Below, piece after piece: positions 1 to 9,361 of a stretch of DNA of 22,242 nucleotides (positions are counted from its first letter, which is position 1; every line of letters starts with the position of its first letter). The notes below the pieces were generated by a model. It searched no databases and had not been told where the DNA came from. It was given only the letters and a program-made list of their open reading frames with translations. The position numbers and the translations under genes were made by a program. The stretch is from CAZTGZ01 sp044339595 (GTDB taxonomy: Bacteria > Bacteroidota > Bacteroidia > NS11-12g > UBA9320): NCBI GenBank assembly GCA_044339595.1, contig JBIIVF010000025.1, forward strand, positions 1 to 22,242. The letters run 5' to 3'.

Positions 1-674
1 AATAGGAGGGATAAGGTCGTCGTTACCAATACATGTTTTGACGGTCTTTTTTCGAAGATGAACAGCCAAACCTGATGCGCGAGAATCGCTATTAAATAAA
101 TGGCAGAACTCAATTTGAACAATCCGGCCAAACCACAAAATGTGAGCGCGATGACCAGGAATTTAAGTGAGTTGTTTTTTATAAACTTGAAATAACAGGC
201 CAATCCGGCTAAAGCCAAAGCACAACCTTGGGCATCCGGAATAAAGTTAAAAGCGTAATAGGTTAATACGGGCGATGCCAGAGCGAACAATGCGAATATG
301 ATTCGGAGCCAATGGTGTTGTTTAAATATTAAAAGTCCAGTAATATAAAGACTTGCCAGCACCCAAAAAGCAGAAAGAAATCTAAAGATACCAGGCAAAT
401 AATCACGTGCATTGAACAGAATCGCCAATTTTGCGCTGATCCAGGCAATTCCGGGAAATTCAACCCCGACTCTGCCATTTTCTGTATACAAGGCAAAAGT
501 AGTTGGTTCAAGCAATGGATCGCCTGCGGCATAGCCCAATGCCAATGCATATCGATCAGATTGTGCCCAAGTATGAACCCCTTGAGGTAGTGCATTGAAA
601 TTAGACCTAAAAGGGTACAAACAACACACTCCTATGACCGAGATTAGGATGATTTCTTTGAGGCTTTTTAACAT
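1..674 (-). CDS. Membrane glycosyltransferase-like protein (ArnT/PMT-like GT-C), truncated at window edge
   Basis: The minus-strand frame is open from an ATG at 674 to the window edge, giving about 224 N-terminal residues; the C-terminus lies outside. After a first hydrophobic segment (about residues 8-21) comes a short loop with the sequence HTWAQSDRYALA, followed by a possible extracytoplasmic stretch and several strongly hydrophobic segments (roughly residues 97-115, 124-145, 148-160, 171-205). Loops with an acidic residue and the H-x-WAQ-x-DR pattern just after the first helix are common in polytopic GT-C transferases that take sugars from polyprenyl phosphate donors, so this is the most likely class; I infer it from topology and this motif only. 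No Shine-Dalgarno is visible. It diverges from the large secreted-protein gene. Some other polytopic membrane protein cannot be excluded without the C-terminal half. Confidence 0.6.
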   Translation of the reverse strand, partial: MLKSLKEIILISVIGVCCLYPFRSNFNALPQGVHTWAQSDRYALALGYAAGDPLLEPTTFALYTENGRVGVEFPGIAWISAKLAILFNARDYLPGIFRFLSAFWVLASLYITGLLIFKQHHWLRIIFALFALASPVLTYYAFNFIPDAQGCALALAGLACYFKFIKNNSLKFLVIALTFCGLAGLFKLSSAIYLIAILAHQVWLFIFEKRPSKHVLVTTTLSLL

Positions 675-701
675 TTTAGTGAATCGGTCATAATAATTTG
701 A

Positions 702-730
702 CAAATAAACCACTTTTCGATGATGCCAAA
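702..730 (-). promoter_or_regulatory. Possible Bacteroidota-type promoter for the leftmost minus-strand gene
   Basis: Read on the minus strand, TTTG (727-730) is followed after 17 nt by TTTATTTG (702-709), one base away from the TAnnTTTG -7 consensus of Bacteroidota sigma-ABfA promoters. It lies 27 nt before the ATG at 674. The spacing is at the short end of the known range, so the call is tentative. Confidence 0.3.
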
Positions 731-765
731 TGCAACAAAATTCACTTTATTCGAAACTTTAAATT

Positions 766-3700
766 GTGAAAAATTACCTGCTGTTATTCTTTCTTATTTC
801 ACTCCTTGCAGGTATGCCCTTGTCTGAAGCGGCAAAACCCAAACCCGGTAAAAGGACACTGCCTGACACACGGCAAATTCAAAACAAACTTAACCAAAAT
901 CTGAATGGCTCCATGTTCAGCTTCAAAGCCAATACCGGACAGTGGCAGCCTGAAATTCTATATCGTACGTATCAGGGTAATCAAAATGTCTCCTTTTTAG
1001 AAGATAGAATATCTTTTGGCAAGCGATACACTGACCCCAAAGCCAACTCGGCGCTGCCGGAACCAGGCCAGGGTTTAAATGCCAATTACCATTTCTGGGA
1101 AATTGAGTTTTGTGGGATGAATCCGGATAGAATTATCAAAGCAGAAGAAATCCGAACCGACAATGTACATTATTTTGGCCCCGGAAATCCTGCCGGGAAC
1201 AAGATAGCGGCTTACAACAAAGTAAATTACAATCAGGTTTACAAAGGAATCGATTTGATCTTTTACAGCAGTAACGAAGGCAATTTGAAATATGATTTTG
1301 AAGTCGCTCCGGGGGCCGATATCGCTGAAATTCGCCTAAAATATAACGGTACCAAGAAGATTTGGGTTGACAAAAAGGGCCGATTGGTGGTCGATACCAA
1401 ATCAGGGACTTTTCGCGAAGACAAACCGTTGGCCTGGCAAATTATAAACGGAGTAAAGACCTTTGTTGAAGTTCAATATCGGGTGGAAGATCATGTTGTT
1501 TCGTATCAGGCGGGAGGCAACTATAATCCGGATTATGCACTCATCATTGATCCGGTATATCTCGATTGGAGTACCTATTTTTATGGAGCTGCTCAAAATT
1601 CATCGACCTTTTTTACCTGGACCTGGGTCCTGGATCTTGACATAGATTTTAGCGATCATGTATATATCACCGGGATGACAACCGATTGGTTTCCATATTT
1701 TCCGAATGCCTATGATACCAGTCTTTCGGGAGTTTATGATGCCTTTGTTTGCAAAATGACCTACGACGGGGACTCCATGCTCTTTTTTAGCTATATCGGA
1801 GGAACCTCTTACGATTATTCTATGAGCATGACGGTGAACCAAAATGAAGAGCCCGTCATTTCCGGCATCACCTATTCGAGAAACTATCCGGTTACAAAGA
1901 ATGCTTTTGATACATCCACCAGAAATTGCGGCAGCTCAACTTACTGTCTGACCGGTTTTGTTTCAAAATTTAATAAAACAGGCACCGCACTTATTTATTC
2001 CACTTTTTTAGGAGGAAATACTTTTAGCTCAGGTTGGAATATCGATTGGATCAGAGGGATGACCATGAATGCTTCCGGAGAAGTGTATATCGTGGGAAAT
2101 ACCAACAGCTCAGACTTCCCAATCACATCGGGCGCTTATCAAACTTCCTTCAAGGGTGGGACCTCCACCAGTTATTATCTGCAGGGGGATGCATTTTTGA
2201 CTAAATTAAAATCAGACGGAAGTGGACTTGTTTTTTCTACCTTTATGGGTGGTACCAACGGAGACGTAGCTTATGACGTTTTGCTCAGCAGCAAAGAAGA
2301 AATCTATGTGGTGGGATATACGGCATCCTCTAATTTTCCGGTGACGCCCGGATCTAAAATATTCAATAATTATGTGAATGGGCCATCAGATGCATTCTTT
2401 ATAAAATTCAAACCGGATGGTTCCGGTATTTATTACGCCAAATTGATGGGAGGGAGTGGAGAAGATGTTTTTGAAGGGATGTATGTAAACGAACAGGATG
2501 AATTGTATGTAGGTGGATATTCTAACTCAACTGATTTTTATGTAACCAACAATGCCTATCAAAAGACGAATGCCGGTGGATATGACTTTGTGGTAGTGAA
2601 AATTTTGTCATCGGGTACCAATGTGACCTATTCTACCTATCTCGGGGGCTCTAAAAATGAGTACATTTTTAATTATCCCTTTTTTAGTACCGTTAAAATT
2701 GCGGCCAATGTGCGCGAAGAGGCCATCATTTGTGGAATTACCGGATCGGGTGATTTCCCGACAACATCCGATGCCATTCAAAAAACAAATAAAACAGTAA
2801 GTTGGGGTTGGGGCGGTACCTTGTGCATGGCGAAACTATCTATGAACGGAGATAAACTGTTGTATGGCAGTTTTTTTGGCGGAAGCCGAATTGAATATCC
2901 CGGGGGCATCAAGGTCAAGAGAACGGGTTGCGTAACGAATATCATTTTTGGCGGACTCACTCAAAGTGCAGACTATCCTACCACACCCAATGCATTTAGA
3001 GACAGTGCTAAGAAAACTACAAGCGGATTTATATACACTGGTTTTGTGTCTAAATTTAGAGATACTTTGAGAACAGATAATATCAGCCTATCCTTGCAAG
3101 ACTCTGTGATTGAGTGTGATGCCGTTTTTGAAATTTTGGATGCACAAAATCAAGGGGCTGATTTTAGATGGTCCCATGGACCCAAATCCAGGTATGTGAT
3201 TGTGAAAGATACAGGTACCTTTTGGGTTGAAGCTACCTATGGTTGCGACACGGTCAGGGATACCATACATATGGTGCTCGAATTTAGTCCGAAAGTGCCT
3301 GTCTTACCCAAGGATACCATTTATTGCAATACATTTCCTGGCGCATTACTGGACGCAAAAAATGACTCCATTCTGCGAACCTATTCATGGAATACCTTAC
3401 AAACTACACAAAAAATCAACGCGATAGATACCGGTTTGTATATTGTTACCATAAAAACACCGCATTGTGGTACAAAAGCAGATTCAACCCATATCGGTAT
3501 CTTGTACACGCCGAAAGTGAACTTACCAAAAGATACCTTATTTTGTGATTCAGTGAGGGTTATCTTGAATGCCGGCAATCTTAACAATGCCTGCACCTAT
3601 TTGTGGCACAATGCAGATACCACTGAAAAGACCATCCTTCGAAATCAAGGTAAATATTTTGTTACGGCTACGAATATTTGCGGATCCGGTTCTGATACCA

Positions 3701-5085
3701 TGATAGGAGAGATGCTGAACAAACCACAAGTTCGGCTGCCCAATGATACCACCTATTGCGGAAACATTGATCTTGTGTTGAAAGTCGGCCGAACCAAGAA
3801 CGAAGAAATCTACAATTGGTCTGATGTGATAGACAAAATTTTGTACGGTGCGGATGACTCAGTCGAGATCAATTTTACAGGATATTTTAAGGTCGAAATT
3901 GAAAACCGCTGCGGATATGCCGCAGATTCAGCATGGATTAAACGATTCTATACACCCACTTTGAATCTTATAGATACATTGGTATTCTGTGATAATGTTC
4001 TGCTCGGCGTAAAAATTGGAACGAAGGGGAATGGCGAATCCTATCAATGGTCAGATAACTCTACCCTTGATACGAATACCATTTCTGTTAAAGGACCCTA
4101 TTGGGCCTCTTTGAGCAATATTTGCGGAAAAGTGTCAGATACGGGCTTTGTAAAATTAAAAAATACACCCAAATTGGATTTGCCGGATGATACTACTTTT
4201 TGTACGAATGTGAATTACCCACTGTCCATATCCGGAAATGACGCAGAAACCCGCTATTATTGGAATGGAACTGAAGGGAATGCCTCGAAAACTATCCTGG
4301 TTCCCGGGAAAGTAATGTTGGTAGTATCGAATGATTGTGGCTCTGCAATCGACAGTTTAAACATCCGTTTATTGCAAATTCCAAGCGTTGAATTAGGCAA
4401 TGAAGTGGTTTATTGCGGGGCAGTTTTACCGACCGATTTCTCCGTAGGTAATCCAAACAATCAAGAATCTTACACTTGGACAAATGGAAGCACAAATCCA
4501 TCTGCTTCAGCAACGCTGCCCGGCATCTTCGGAGTGAAAATCATCAATCAATGTGGTGAAGTATCTGATTCGGTAAGTATCCGGTCTGCACCGTTTCCAA
4601 ATGTTGATTTAGGGGAAGATACCGTGTTGTGCGGTAATTTTAGTTTATTGCTCGATGCAGGCAATCAAGGGGTGAGTTATAGTTGGATGCCCACCGGTGA
4701 AACTTCCCGCATGATTGCAGCAAAAAAACAAACCACTTACAGTGTAATGGTTACCAATGCGGATGGCTGTCAATCCAGCGATAAACTCAAAATCGGAAGT
4801 GATTGCATCAGTACGTATTATATTCCTGAAGCCTTTACGCCCAATGGAGATTTATTGAACGATGTTTTTAAACCAACCCTCGAAAATGTGGAAGAATACA
4901 GCCTGTCTATCTACAATCGATGGGGTGAAAAGGTATATGAAACTAAAAATATAGAGCAAGGATGGGATGGTTCATATGCAGGCAAAAAATGTGATCAGGG
5001 TATGTACATGTATATCATGAACTTTGTAACCACTGAAGACATGCAATACCGGCAAATTTCCGGTTCTTTAATCCTTCTTTACTGA
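766..5085 (+). CDS. Large secreted T9SS cargo: SBBP propeller, eight Ig-like modules, CHU_C/gliding-type sorting domain
   Basis: A 1439-residue exported protein with a GTG start at 766; no in-frame ATG fits the signal peptide, which spans about residues 1-22 (KNYLLLFFLISLLAG core). Residues about 50-265 resemble the N-terminal domain that precedes SBBP repeats in Bacteroidota proteins. Residues about 290-770 are seven-bladed-propeller (SBBP) repeats with the recurring pattern A-F-hydrophobic-K...YST-hydrophobic-GG...D...G-T-S-x-FP-x-T. Residues 775-1350 are eight tandem modules of about 72 residues, each with a Cys near its start (DTxYC) and a Cys near its end (NxCG). The end (about 1352-1439) begins YYIPEAFTPNGDLLNDVFKP and is the gliding-motility CHU_C domain, a type B T9SS sorting signal. 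The protein is thus expected to cross the outer membrane by T9SS and be surface-bound or released. Its actual role (adhesin, glycan binding) is unknown; no catalytic domain was seen. Confidence 0.92.
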   Translation: MKNYLLLFFLISLLAGMPLSEAAKPKPGKRTLPDTRQIQNKLNQNLNGSMFSFKANTGQWQPEILYRTYQGNQNVSFLEDRISFGKRYTDPKANSALPEPGQGLNANYHFWEIEFCGMNPDRIIKAEEIRTDNVHYFGPGNPAGNKIAAYNKVNYNQVYKGIDLIFYSSNEGNLKYDFEVAPGADIAEIRLKYNGTKKIWVDKKGRLVVDTKSGTFREDKPLAWQIINGVKTFVEVQYRVEDHVVSYQAGGNYNPDYALIIDPVYLDWSTYFYGAAQNSSTFFTWTWVLDLDIDFSDHVYITGMTTDWFPYFPNAYDTSLSGVYDAFVCKMTYDGDSMLFFSYIGGTSYDYSMSMTVNQNEEPVISGITYSRNYPVTKNAFDTSTRNCGSSTYCLTGFVSKFNKTGTALIYSTFLGGNTFSSGWNIDWIRGMTMNASGEVYIVGNTNSSDFPITSGAYQTSFKGGTSTSYYLQGDAFLTKLKSDGSGLVFSTFMGGTNGDVAYDVLLSSKEEIYVVGYTASSNFPVTPGSKIFNNYVNGPSDAFFIKFKPDGSGIYYAKLMGGSGEDVFEGMYVNEQDELYVGGYSNSTDFYVTNNAYQKTNAGGYDFVVVKILSSGTNVTYSTYLGGSKNEYIFNYPFFSTVKIAANVREEAIICGITGSGDFPTTSDAIQKTNKTVSWGWGGTLCMAKLSMNGDKLLYGSFFGGSRIEYPGGIKVKRTGCVTNIIFGGLTQSADYPTTPNAFRDSAKKTTSGFIYTGFVSKFRDTLRTDNISLSLQDSVIECDAVFEILDAQNQGADFRWSHGPKSRYVIVKDTGTFWVEATYGCDTVRDTIHMVLEFSPKVPVLPKDTIYCNTFPGALLDAKNDSILRTYSWNTLQTTQKINAIDTGLYIVTIKTPHCGTKADSTHIGILYTPKVNLPKDTLFCDSVRVILNAGNLNNACTYLWHNADTTEKTILRNQGKYFVTATNICGSGSDTMIGEMLNKPQVRLPNDTTYCGNIDLVLKVGRTKNEEIYNWSDVIDKILYGADDSVEINFTGYFKVEIENRCGYAADSAWIKRFYTPTLNLIDTLVFCDNVLLGVKIGTKGNGESYQWSDNSTLDTNTISVKGPYWASLSNICGKVSDTGFVKLKNTPKLDLPDDTTFCTNVNYPLSISGNDAETRYYWNGTEGNASKTILVPGKVMLVVSNDCGSAIDSLNIRLLQIPSVELGNEVVYCGAVLPTDFSVGNPNNQESYTWTNGSTNPSASATLPGIFGVKIINQCGEVSDSVSIRSAPFPNVDLGEDTVLCGNFSLLLDAGNQGVSYSWMPTGETSRMIAAKKQTTYSVMVTNADGCQSSDKLKIGSDCISTYYIPEAFTPNGDLLNDVFKPTLENVEEYSLSIYNRWGEKVYETKNIEQGWDGSYAGKKCDQGMYMYIMNFVTTEDMQYRQISGSLILLY

Positions 5086-5103
5086 TTTTAATGCGGGCTT
5101 CAT

Positions 5104-5111
5104 TACCTTCG
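5104..5111 (+). promoter_or_regulatory. Candidate -7 box just upstream of recQ
   Basis: TACCTTCG matches TAnnTTTG with one substitution and ends 6 nt before the recQ ATG at 5118. Transcription usually starts about 7 nt past this box, which would make the recQ transcript leaderless or nearly so. No TTTG is present at the expected -33 position, so this is weak on its own. Confidence 0.3.
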
Positions 5112-5117
5112 TAATCG

Positions 5118-7028
5118 ATGCTGCCGGATAAATACGCCGTACTAAAAAAATACTGGAATTATGATTCATTCAGAGGCAATCAGGGTGATATCGTAGATTC
5201 TGTGTTAGCCGGGAAGGATACCTTGGCCATGCTTCCTACCGGTGGAGGTAAATCTGTGTGTTTTCAAGTTCCTGCCATGTGTATGGAAGGCCTATGCATT
5301 GTTATTTCACCGCTTATTGCTTTGATGAAAGATCAGGTACAAAATCTTAATTCTCGCGGAATTCCTGCCAATCTAATCTATTCAGGTTTTACTCGCAGGG
5401 AAACTATGGTCGAACTCGATAATTGCATGAATGGCAAGTACAAGTTTTTGTATATCAGTCCGGAAAGATTGAGTAACAAAGAATTTGAAGGCTACTTGCG
5501 TTCTATGCCGGTCTGCTTAATCGCCGTGGATGAAGCGCACTGTATCAGTCAATGGGGTTATGATTTCAGACCTGAATACCTGAAAATCGGACAAATCAGA
5601 GAAAGCTTTAAAGTGCCGGTTATCGCGCTTACAGCCAGTGCGACGTCCATAGTGGCCAAAGACATCCAGGAAAAATTACATTTCAAAAATCCCGGGGTGT
5701 TCAGACAGAGTTTTTTTAGAAAAAATCTGAGCTATTTGCTGCTGACCGAAGCGGATAAAAACACACGAATTCTCCGAATTTTATCCAGAGTAAAGGGTTC
5801 CGGTTTGATTTATGTGCGCAATCGAAAAAAAACAGAGGAGTTATCGAGATTTCTTTCCAAATCCGGTTTCAAGGTCGACTTTTATCACGCCGGTCTCAGC
5901 AATGAAATCCGCAGTCGAAAGTTGATCCAGTGGAAGGAAAATGAGATTTCAGTCATGGTGTGCACCAATGCCTTTGGTATGGGAATAGACAAACCGGATG
6001 TGCGTTTGGTGATTCATTATGAAATACCGGATAGTTTAGAATCCTATTATCAGGAGGCCGGAAGAGCCGGAAGAGATGGACTGGACAGCTATTGTGTTTT
6101 GTTATGGCAGCCATCCGATGGTGTAGAGGCCTCAGATCGTCAGCTCCAACAATTCCCGTCATCAGCCCAAGTGGAGCAAGTTTATCAATCTTTAGGAAAT
6201 TATTATAATCTGGGAATCAATGCCGGAGCCGGAACTGACCACGCTTTTGACATTGGTAATTTCTGTGATAAATTTCGCTTGCGACCTTCCATCGTGATTT
6301 CTGCCTTGAAGTTATTGCACAAGCACGATCTCATTTCAATGAATCAGGGGGTAGAAAAACCTTCCAAGATTAAAATTATTTGCAGTCATACCGAATTATA
6401 TGACTTTCAAATTCGCAATCCGAATCTCGATCCATTTATCAAACTGATTTTAAGAACCTGTGGTGGGGGAGTGTTTGCAGATTACACAACCTTAGAAGAG
6501 TCTTTGTTAGGAAAAAGAGCAGGAATATCTACCAGAGAAGTTTTTACCTTGCTCAAAAGACTTCAACAATTAAATATTTTGGATTTTGTTCCCAGAAATG
6601 AGGATCCACTCATCACTTTTCTGTGTGATCGAATGTCAAAAACAGGCATCACACGCATGCAGCTCGAAGAAAATAAGGAAAGAGCTATGGATCGACTGCA
6701 TTCATTGATCAGATTTTGTGAGGATGAAGCAGAATGCAGAAGTAAAATTTTGTTGCGATACTTTGATGAAGAAGACACGCAAATGTGCGGTAATTGTGAT
6801 GTTTGCCGAAAATTGAACAGAGAAAAGATTAACGAAGAAGATTGGAAGTCCGGTGTTCTAAATTTGACCAAATTTTTAGAAATGGGGCCGAGAAGCATGG
6901 AAGAAATCATAGCTGCATCCGGCGTAAAAAAAGAAAAACTCATGTCAACCATCGTACGCATGTTGATGGACGAAGAAAAACTCACCCTCGATGAAAACCA
7001 TAAAATCACATGGCACGAAAGAAGATAA
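5118..7028 (+). CDS. recQ: ATP-dependent DNA helicase RecQ (Bacteroidota ~630-residue type)
   Basis: A 636-residue superfamily 2 3'-5' helicase for recombination and replication repair. Visible motifs: FRGNQGDIV motif 0 (residues 18-26), Walker A TGGGKS (41-46), DEAH box (138-141) followed by the RecQ-specific CISQWGYDFRPEY, motif III LTASAT (171-176), motif V region TNAFGMGIDKPDV (283-295) and motif VI QEAGRAGRDG (312-321). The zinc cysteines are C534 (or C540), then C557, C560 and C563 in CGNCDVC. About 200 residues, including winged-helix-like sequence, sit between the helicase core and these cysteines, whereas in E. coli RecQ the cysteines directly follow the core. No HRDC domain is evident; the last 70 residues look like a small helical domain. 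This layout is familiar from Bacteroidota RecQ proteins, often a second paralog. The stop overlaps the next gene by 19 nt. Confidence 0.95.
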   Translation: MLPDKYAVLKKYWNYDSFRGNQGDIVDSVLAGKDTLAMLPTGGGKSVCFQVPAMCMEGLCIVISPLIALMKDQVQNLNSRGIPANLIYSGFTRRETMVELDNCMNGKYKFLYISPERLSNKEFEGYLRSMPVCLIAVDEAHCISQWGYDFRPEYLKIGQIRESFKVPVIALTASATSIVAKDIQEKLHFKNPGVFRQSFFRKNLSYLLLTEADKNTRILRILSRVKGSGLIYVRNRKKTEELSRFLSKSGFKVDFYHAGLSNEIRSRKLIQWKENEISVMVCTNAFGMGIDKPDVRLVIHYEIPDSLESYYQEAGRAGRDGLDSYCVLLWQPSDGVEASDRQLQQFPSSAQVEQVYQSLGNYYNLGINAGAGTDHAFDIGNFCDKFRLRPSIVISALKLLHKHDLISMNQGVEKPSKIKIICSHTELYDFQIRNPNLDPFIKLILRTCGGGVFADYTTLEESLLGKRAGISTREVFTLLKRLQQLNILDFVPRNEDPLITFLCDRMSKTGITRMQLEENKERAMDRLHSLIRFCEDEAECRSKILLRYFDEEDTQMCGNCDVCRKLNREKINEEDWKSGVLNLTKFLEMGPRSMEEIIAASGVKKEKLMSTIVRMLMDEEKLTLDENHKITWHERR

Positions 7029-8101
7029 TTGCTGCGGTGATCAATGATCTGAGCCATGACCGGCGAATGCAAAGAATTTGCACTGCGCTGACAGATGCCG
7101 GCTATGAAGTTGTTTTGGTGGGTCGACAGTTGAACAATTCAAAGCCTTTAAAATCAAGAAATTATAGTCAGAAACGCTTGAAATGTTGGGTGAACAAAGG
7201 CCCAATGTTTTATTTGGAATACAACCTGCGACTTTTCTTTTATTTACTATTTACCCCTTTTGACATCGGCAATTCTACCGACGCGGATACCCTTTCGGCA
7301 GTGGGATTGGCATGTCTCTTCAAACGCAAACCTTTTGCCCACGATGCCCATGAATATTTTACTGAAGTACCTGAACTGATTCATCGACCCTTCGTTAAAT
7401 CGGTTTGGCTCCGGATTGAGCGGTTTTTCATCCCCAAAGCAGCCATTGCTTATACCGTATCGACCGGAATTGCCAGGATTTATGAACAGAAATTTCAAAA
7501 GCACTTTGATCTTATCATGAATGCTCCGCCTTTTCAAGATTTCGAACATCCGCAAAGCCCCAATAGAAATTTGTTGATCTATCAAGGGGCCCTAAATAAA
7601 GGACGTGGAATAGAAGCCATTTTGCAGGCCATGCAAAGCATCGGAGCAGATTTATGGATCGCAGGTTCAGGTGATATTGAAGATGCATTAAAGCAAATGA
7701 CCTTCGATTTAAAATTGAACGATAAAGTGAAATTCCTGGGTATGGTGGATCCTGATGAATTAACCATCATCACTCGCCAAGCGAGTATCGGACTCAATCT
7801 ATGCGAACCACTGGGCTTAAATTATTATTACGCCCTGAGCAACAAAGGTTTTGACTATATCCACGCAGGTCTGCCGGCTGTGACCAATGATTTTCCTGAA
7901 TATCAAGTTTTGAATCAAAAATTTGAAACGATGTTGCTTGTTCAAACAAACCCGGAAGAGATTGCTCATGCCGTAAATAGACTTATTTCTGATGATGTTC
8001 TTTATGAACGATTGAGAAAAAATTGCTTTCTTGCGGCCAATAAACTTAATTGGCAGCATGAATCAGTCAAACTGATCAAACTTTATGAGAAGCTCGGCTG
8101 A
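7010..8101 (+). CDS. GT-B fold glycosyltransferase (GT4-like)
   Basis: A 363-residue cytoplasmic transferase, without signal peptide or membrane helices. The N-terminal half has a Rossmann-like beginning (KKIIAAVINDLSHDRRMQRI) and the segment AHDAHEYFTEVPEL seen in nucleotide-sugar GT4 enzymes. The C-terminal donor-binding half includes LLIYQGALNKGRGIEAIL (about residues 188-205), AGSGD and, near the end, LCEPLGLNYYYALSNKGFDY with the acidic residue expected to contact the donor. It probably builds an envelope polysaccharide or glycolipid, but donor and acceptor cannot be deduced. The ATG at 7010 lies inside recQ (19-nt overlap), suggesting translational coupling, and its own end overlaps the next gene by 17 nt. 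The start is supported by the start of the beta strand directly afterwards. Confidence 0.88.
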   Translation: MARKKIIAAVINDLSHDRRMQRICTALTDAGYEVVLVGRQLNNSKPLKSRNYSQKRLKCWVNKGPMFYLEYNLRLFFYLLFTPFDIGNSTDADTLSAVGLACLFKRKPFAHDAHEYFTEVPELIHRPFVKSVWLRIERFFIPKAAIAYTVSTGIARIYEQKFQKHFDLIMNAPPFQDFEHPQSPNRNLLIYQGALNKGRGIEAILQAMQSIGADLWIAGSGDIEDALKQMTFDLKLNDKVKFLGMVDPDELTIITRQASIGLNLCEPLGLNYYYALSNKGFDYIHAGLPAVTNDFPEYQVLNQKFETMLLVQTNPEEIAHAVNRLISDDVLYERLRKNCFLAANKLNWQHESVKLIKLYEKLG

Positions 8102-9308
8102 AATCCTTCATATCGTTTCATTTGATGTGCCTTATCCTGCCAATTACGGTGGAGTGATAGACATATTTTATAAGTTACGCCATCTCAAGGAGTTGGGATT
8201 TGATATTGTCTTACATTGCTATGAATATGGCCGGGAAAAGTCGCCTGAACTGAATGCGTTTTGCAAAAAAGTCTATTATTACAAGCGCAAGATTTATAAA
8301 AATCCTTTCATAGGATCATTGCCCTATATCGTTTCTTCACGCAATGCAGCAGCTTTGTTTGAAAATTTAAAACTCGACAAAGGCCCCATTCTTTTTGAAG
8401 GGTTACATACCACTTTTTTTATAAATCACCCCGATTTGGCCGATCGTTATAAAATAGTGCGCATGCATAACATTGAACATGATTATTATGCCAGTCTTGA
8501 AAAAGCCGAGAGGCATTATTTTAAAAAATATTTCTTTCGAATCGAGTCTGAAAGATTGCGCAAATATCAATCTGTATTAAAACATGCCGATTTGATCTGC
8601 GCCATCAGCCCCAACGACCATAAATATCTATCGCGCAAATTTCATCAGACCATTCATCTACCTCCGTTTCATGGAAATAATAAAGTTACTTCTGAAACCG
8701 GAAAAGGGGAATATATTTTATACCACGGAAACTTATCCGTAGCAGAGAATCACGAAGCAGCTTTATATCTGGTCAATAATGTGTTTTCCAAAATAGCTAT
8801 GCCATGCATCATAGCGGGCAATAATCCACCTAAAGAGCTGGAACATGCAATCGAGGCATTCCCAAACATCCGGTTACTCACCAATACTTCAGCAGATCAT
8901 ATACATTCCTTAATTCTGGGTGCCCATATCAACGTGATGCACACTGCCCAGGCAACCGGTATAAAATTGAAGTTGATCAACGCCCTTTACATGGGTCGGC
9001 ACTGTGTCGGAAATAAGGAGATGCTCAAAAATACTTTCATGGAGGAATTATGTGAATTGGCCCTTGACAGTGAAAGTTATATCCGAATCATCCAAGATCT
9101 ATGGGAAAAACCATTTGAAAAAAGTGAAGTTGCGAAACGAAACGAGATATTGCTAAACCATTTTGATGACCGCTATAATGCAGAAGTATTGGCAGGTTTT
9201 ATTCGTCAACATTCAAACCAAGGTTCGGTTTTATCTCAACCGGAGCATAAAATCGAAAAAGAAACAAATTCAGTGCTTGGGTCAGTTCTTTCTTATTTCA
9301 TGCTATAA
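8085..9308 (+). CDS. GT-B fold glycosyltransferase, second of a pair
   Basis: A 407-residue protein starting at an ATG 17 nt before the stop of the upstream glycosyltransferase. The N-terminal segment ILHIVSFDVPYPANYGGVID has the glycine-rich loop (YGG) of GT4-like enzymes. The C-terminal half contains ILYHGNLSVAENHEAALYLV (about residues 210-230) and TGIKLKLINALYMGRHCV (about 291-308), the donor-site region in which the T-G-x-K-x-K pattern replaces the usual E-x7-E glutamates. No membrane segments or signal peptide. The tail after about residue 380 is polar and without recognisable fold. It is likely to work together with its neighbour on the same glycan; which one is not visible. A 77-nt gap follows before yidC. 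Confidence 0.85.
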   Translation: MRSSAEILHIVSFDVPYPANYGGVIDIFYKLRHLKELGFDIVLHCYEYGREKSPELNAFCKKVYYYKRKIYKNPFIGSLPYIVSSRNAAALFENLKLDKGPILFEGLHTTFFINHPDLADRYKIVRMHNIEHDYYASLEKAERHYFKKYFFRIESERLRKYQSVLKHADLICAISPNDHKYLSRKFHQTIHLPPFHGNNKVTSETGKGEYILYHGNLSVAENHEAALYLVNNVFSKIAMPCIIAGNNPPKELEHAIEAFPNIRLLTNTSADHIHSLILGAHINVMHTAQATGIKLKLINALYMGRHCVGNKEMLKNTFMEELCELALDSESYIRIIQDLWEKPFEKSEVAKRNEILLNHFDDRYNAEVLAGFIRQHSNQGSVLSQPEHKIEKETNSVLGSVLSYFML

Positions 9309-9361
9309 TTATACACGCGGCAATTTTATGGTTTTCGATATCCATAGCCGAATAAATATTC

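Noticed and set aside
329..595. Minus-strand open frame of 88 codons within the leftmost gene
   Set aside because: It is in a different frame from the longer open frame 674 to 1, whose translation shows membrane helices and the HTWAQSDR motif.
6563..7072. Minus-strand open frame of 169 codons opposite the end of recQ
   Set aside because: Serine- and phenylalanine-rich translation typical of antisense reading of a helical, acidic/basic coding region; recQ motifs are unambiguous on the other strand.
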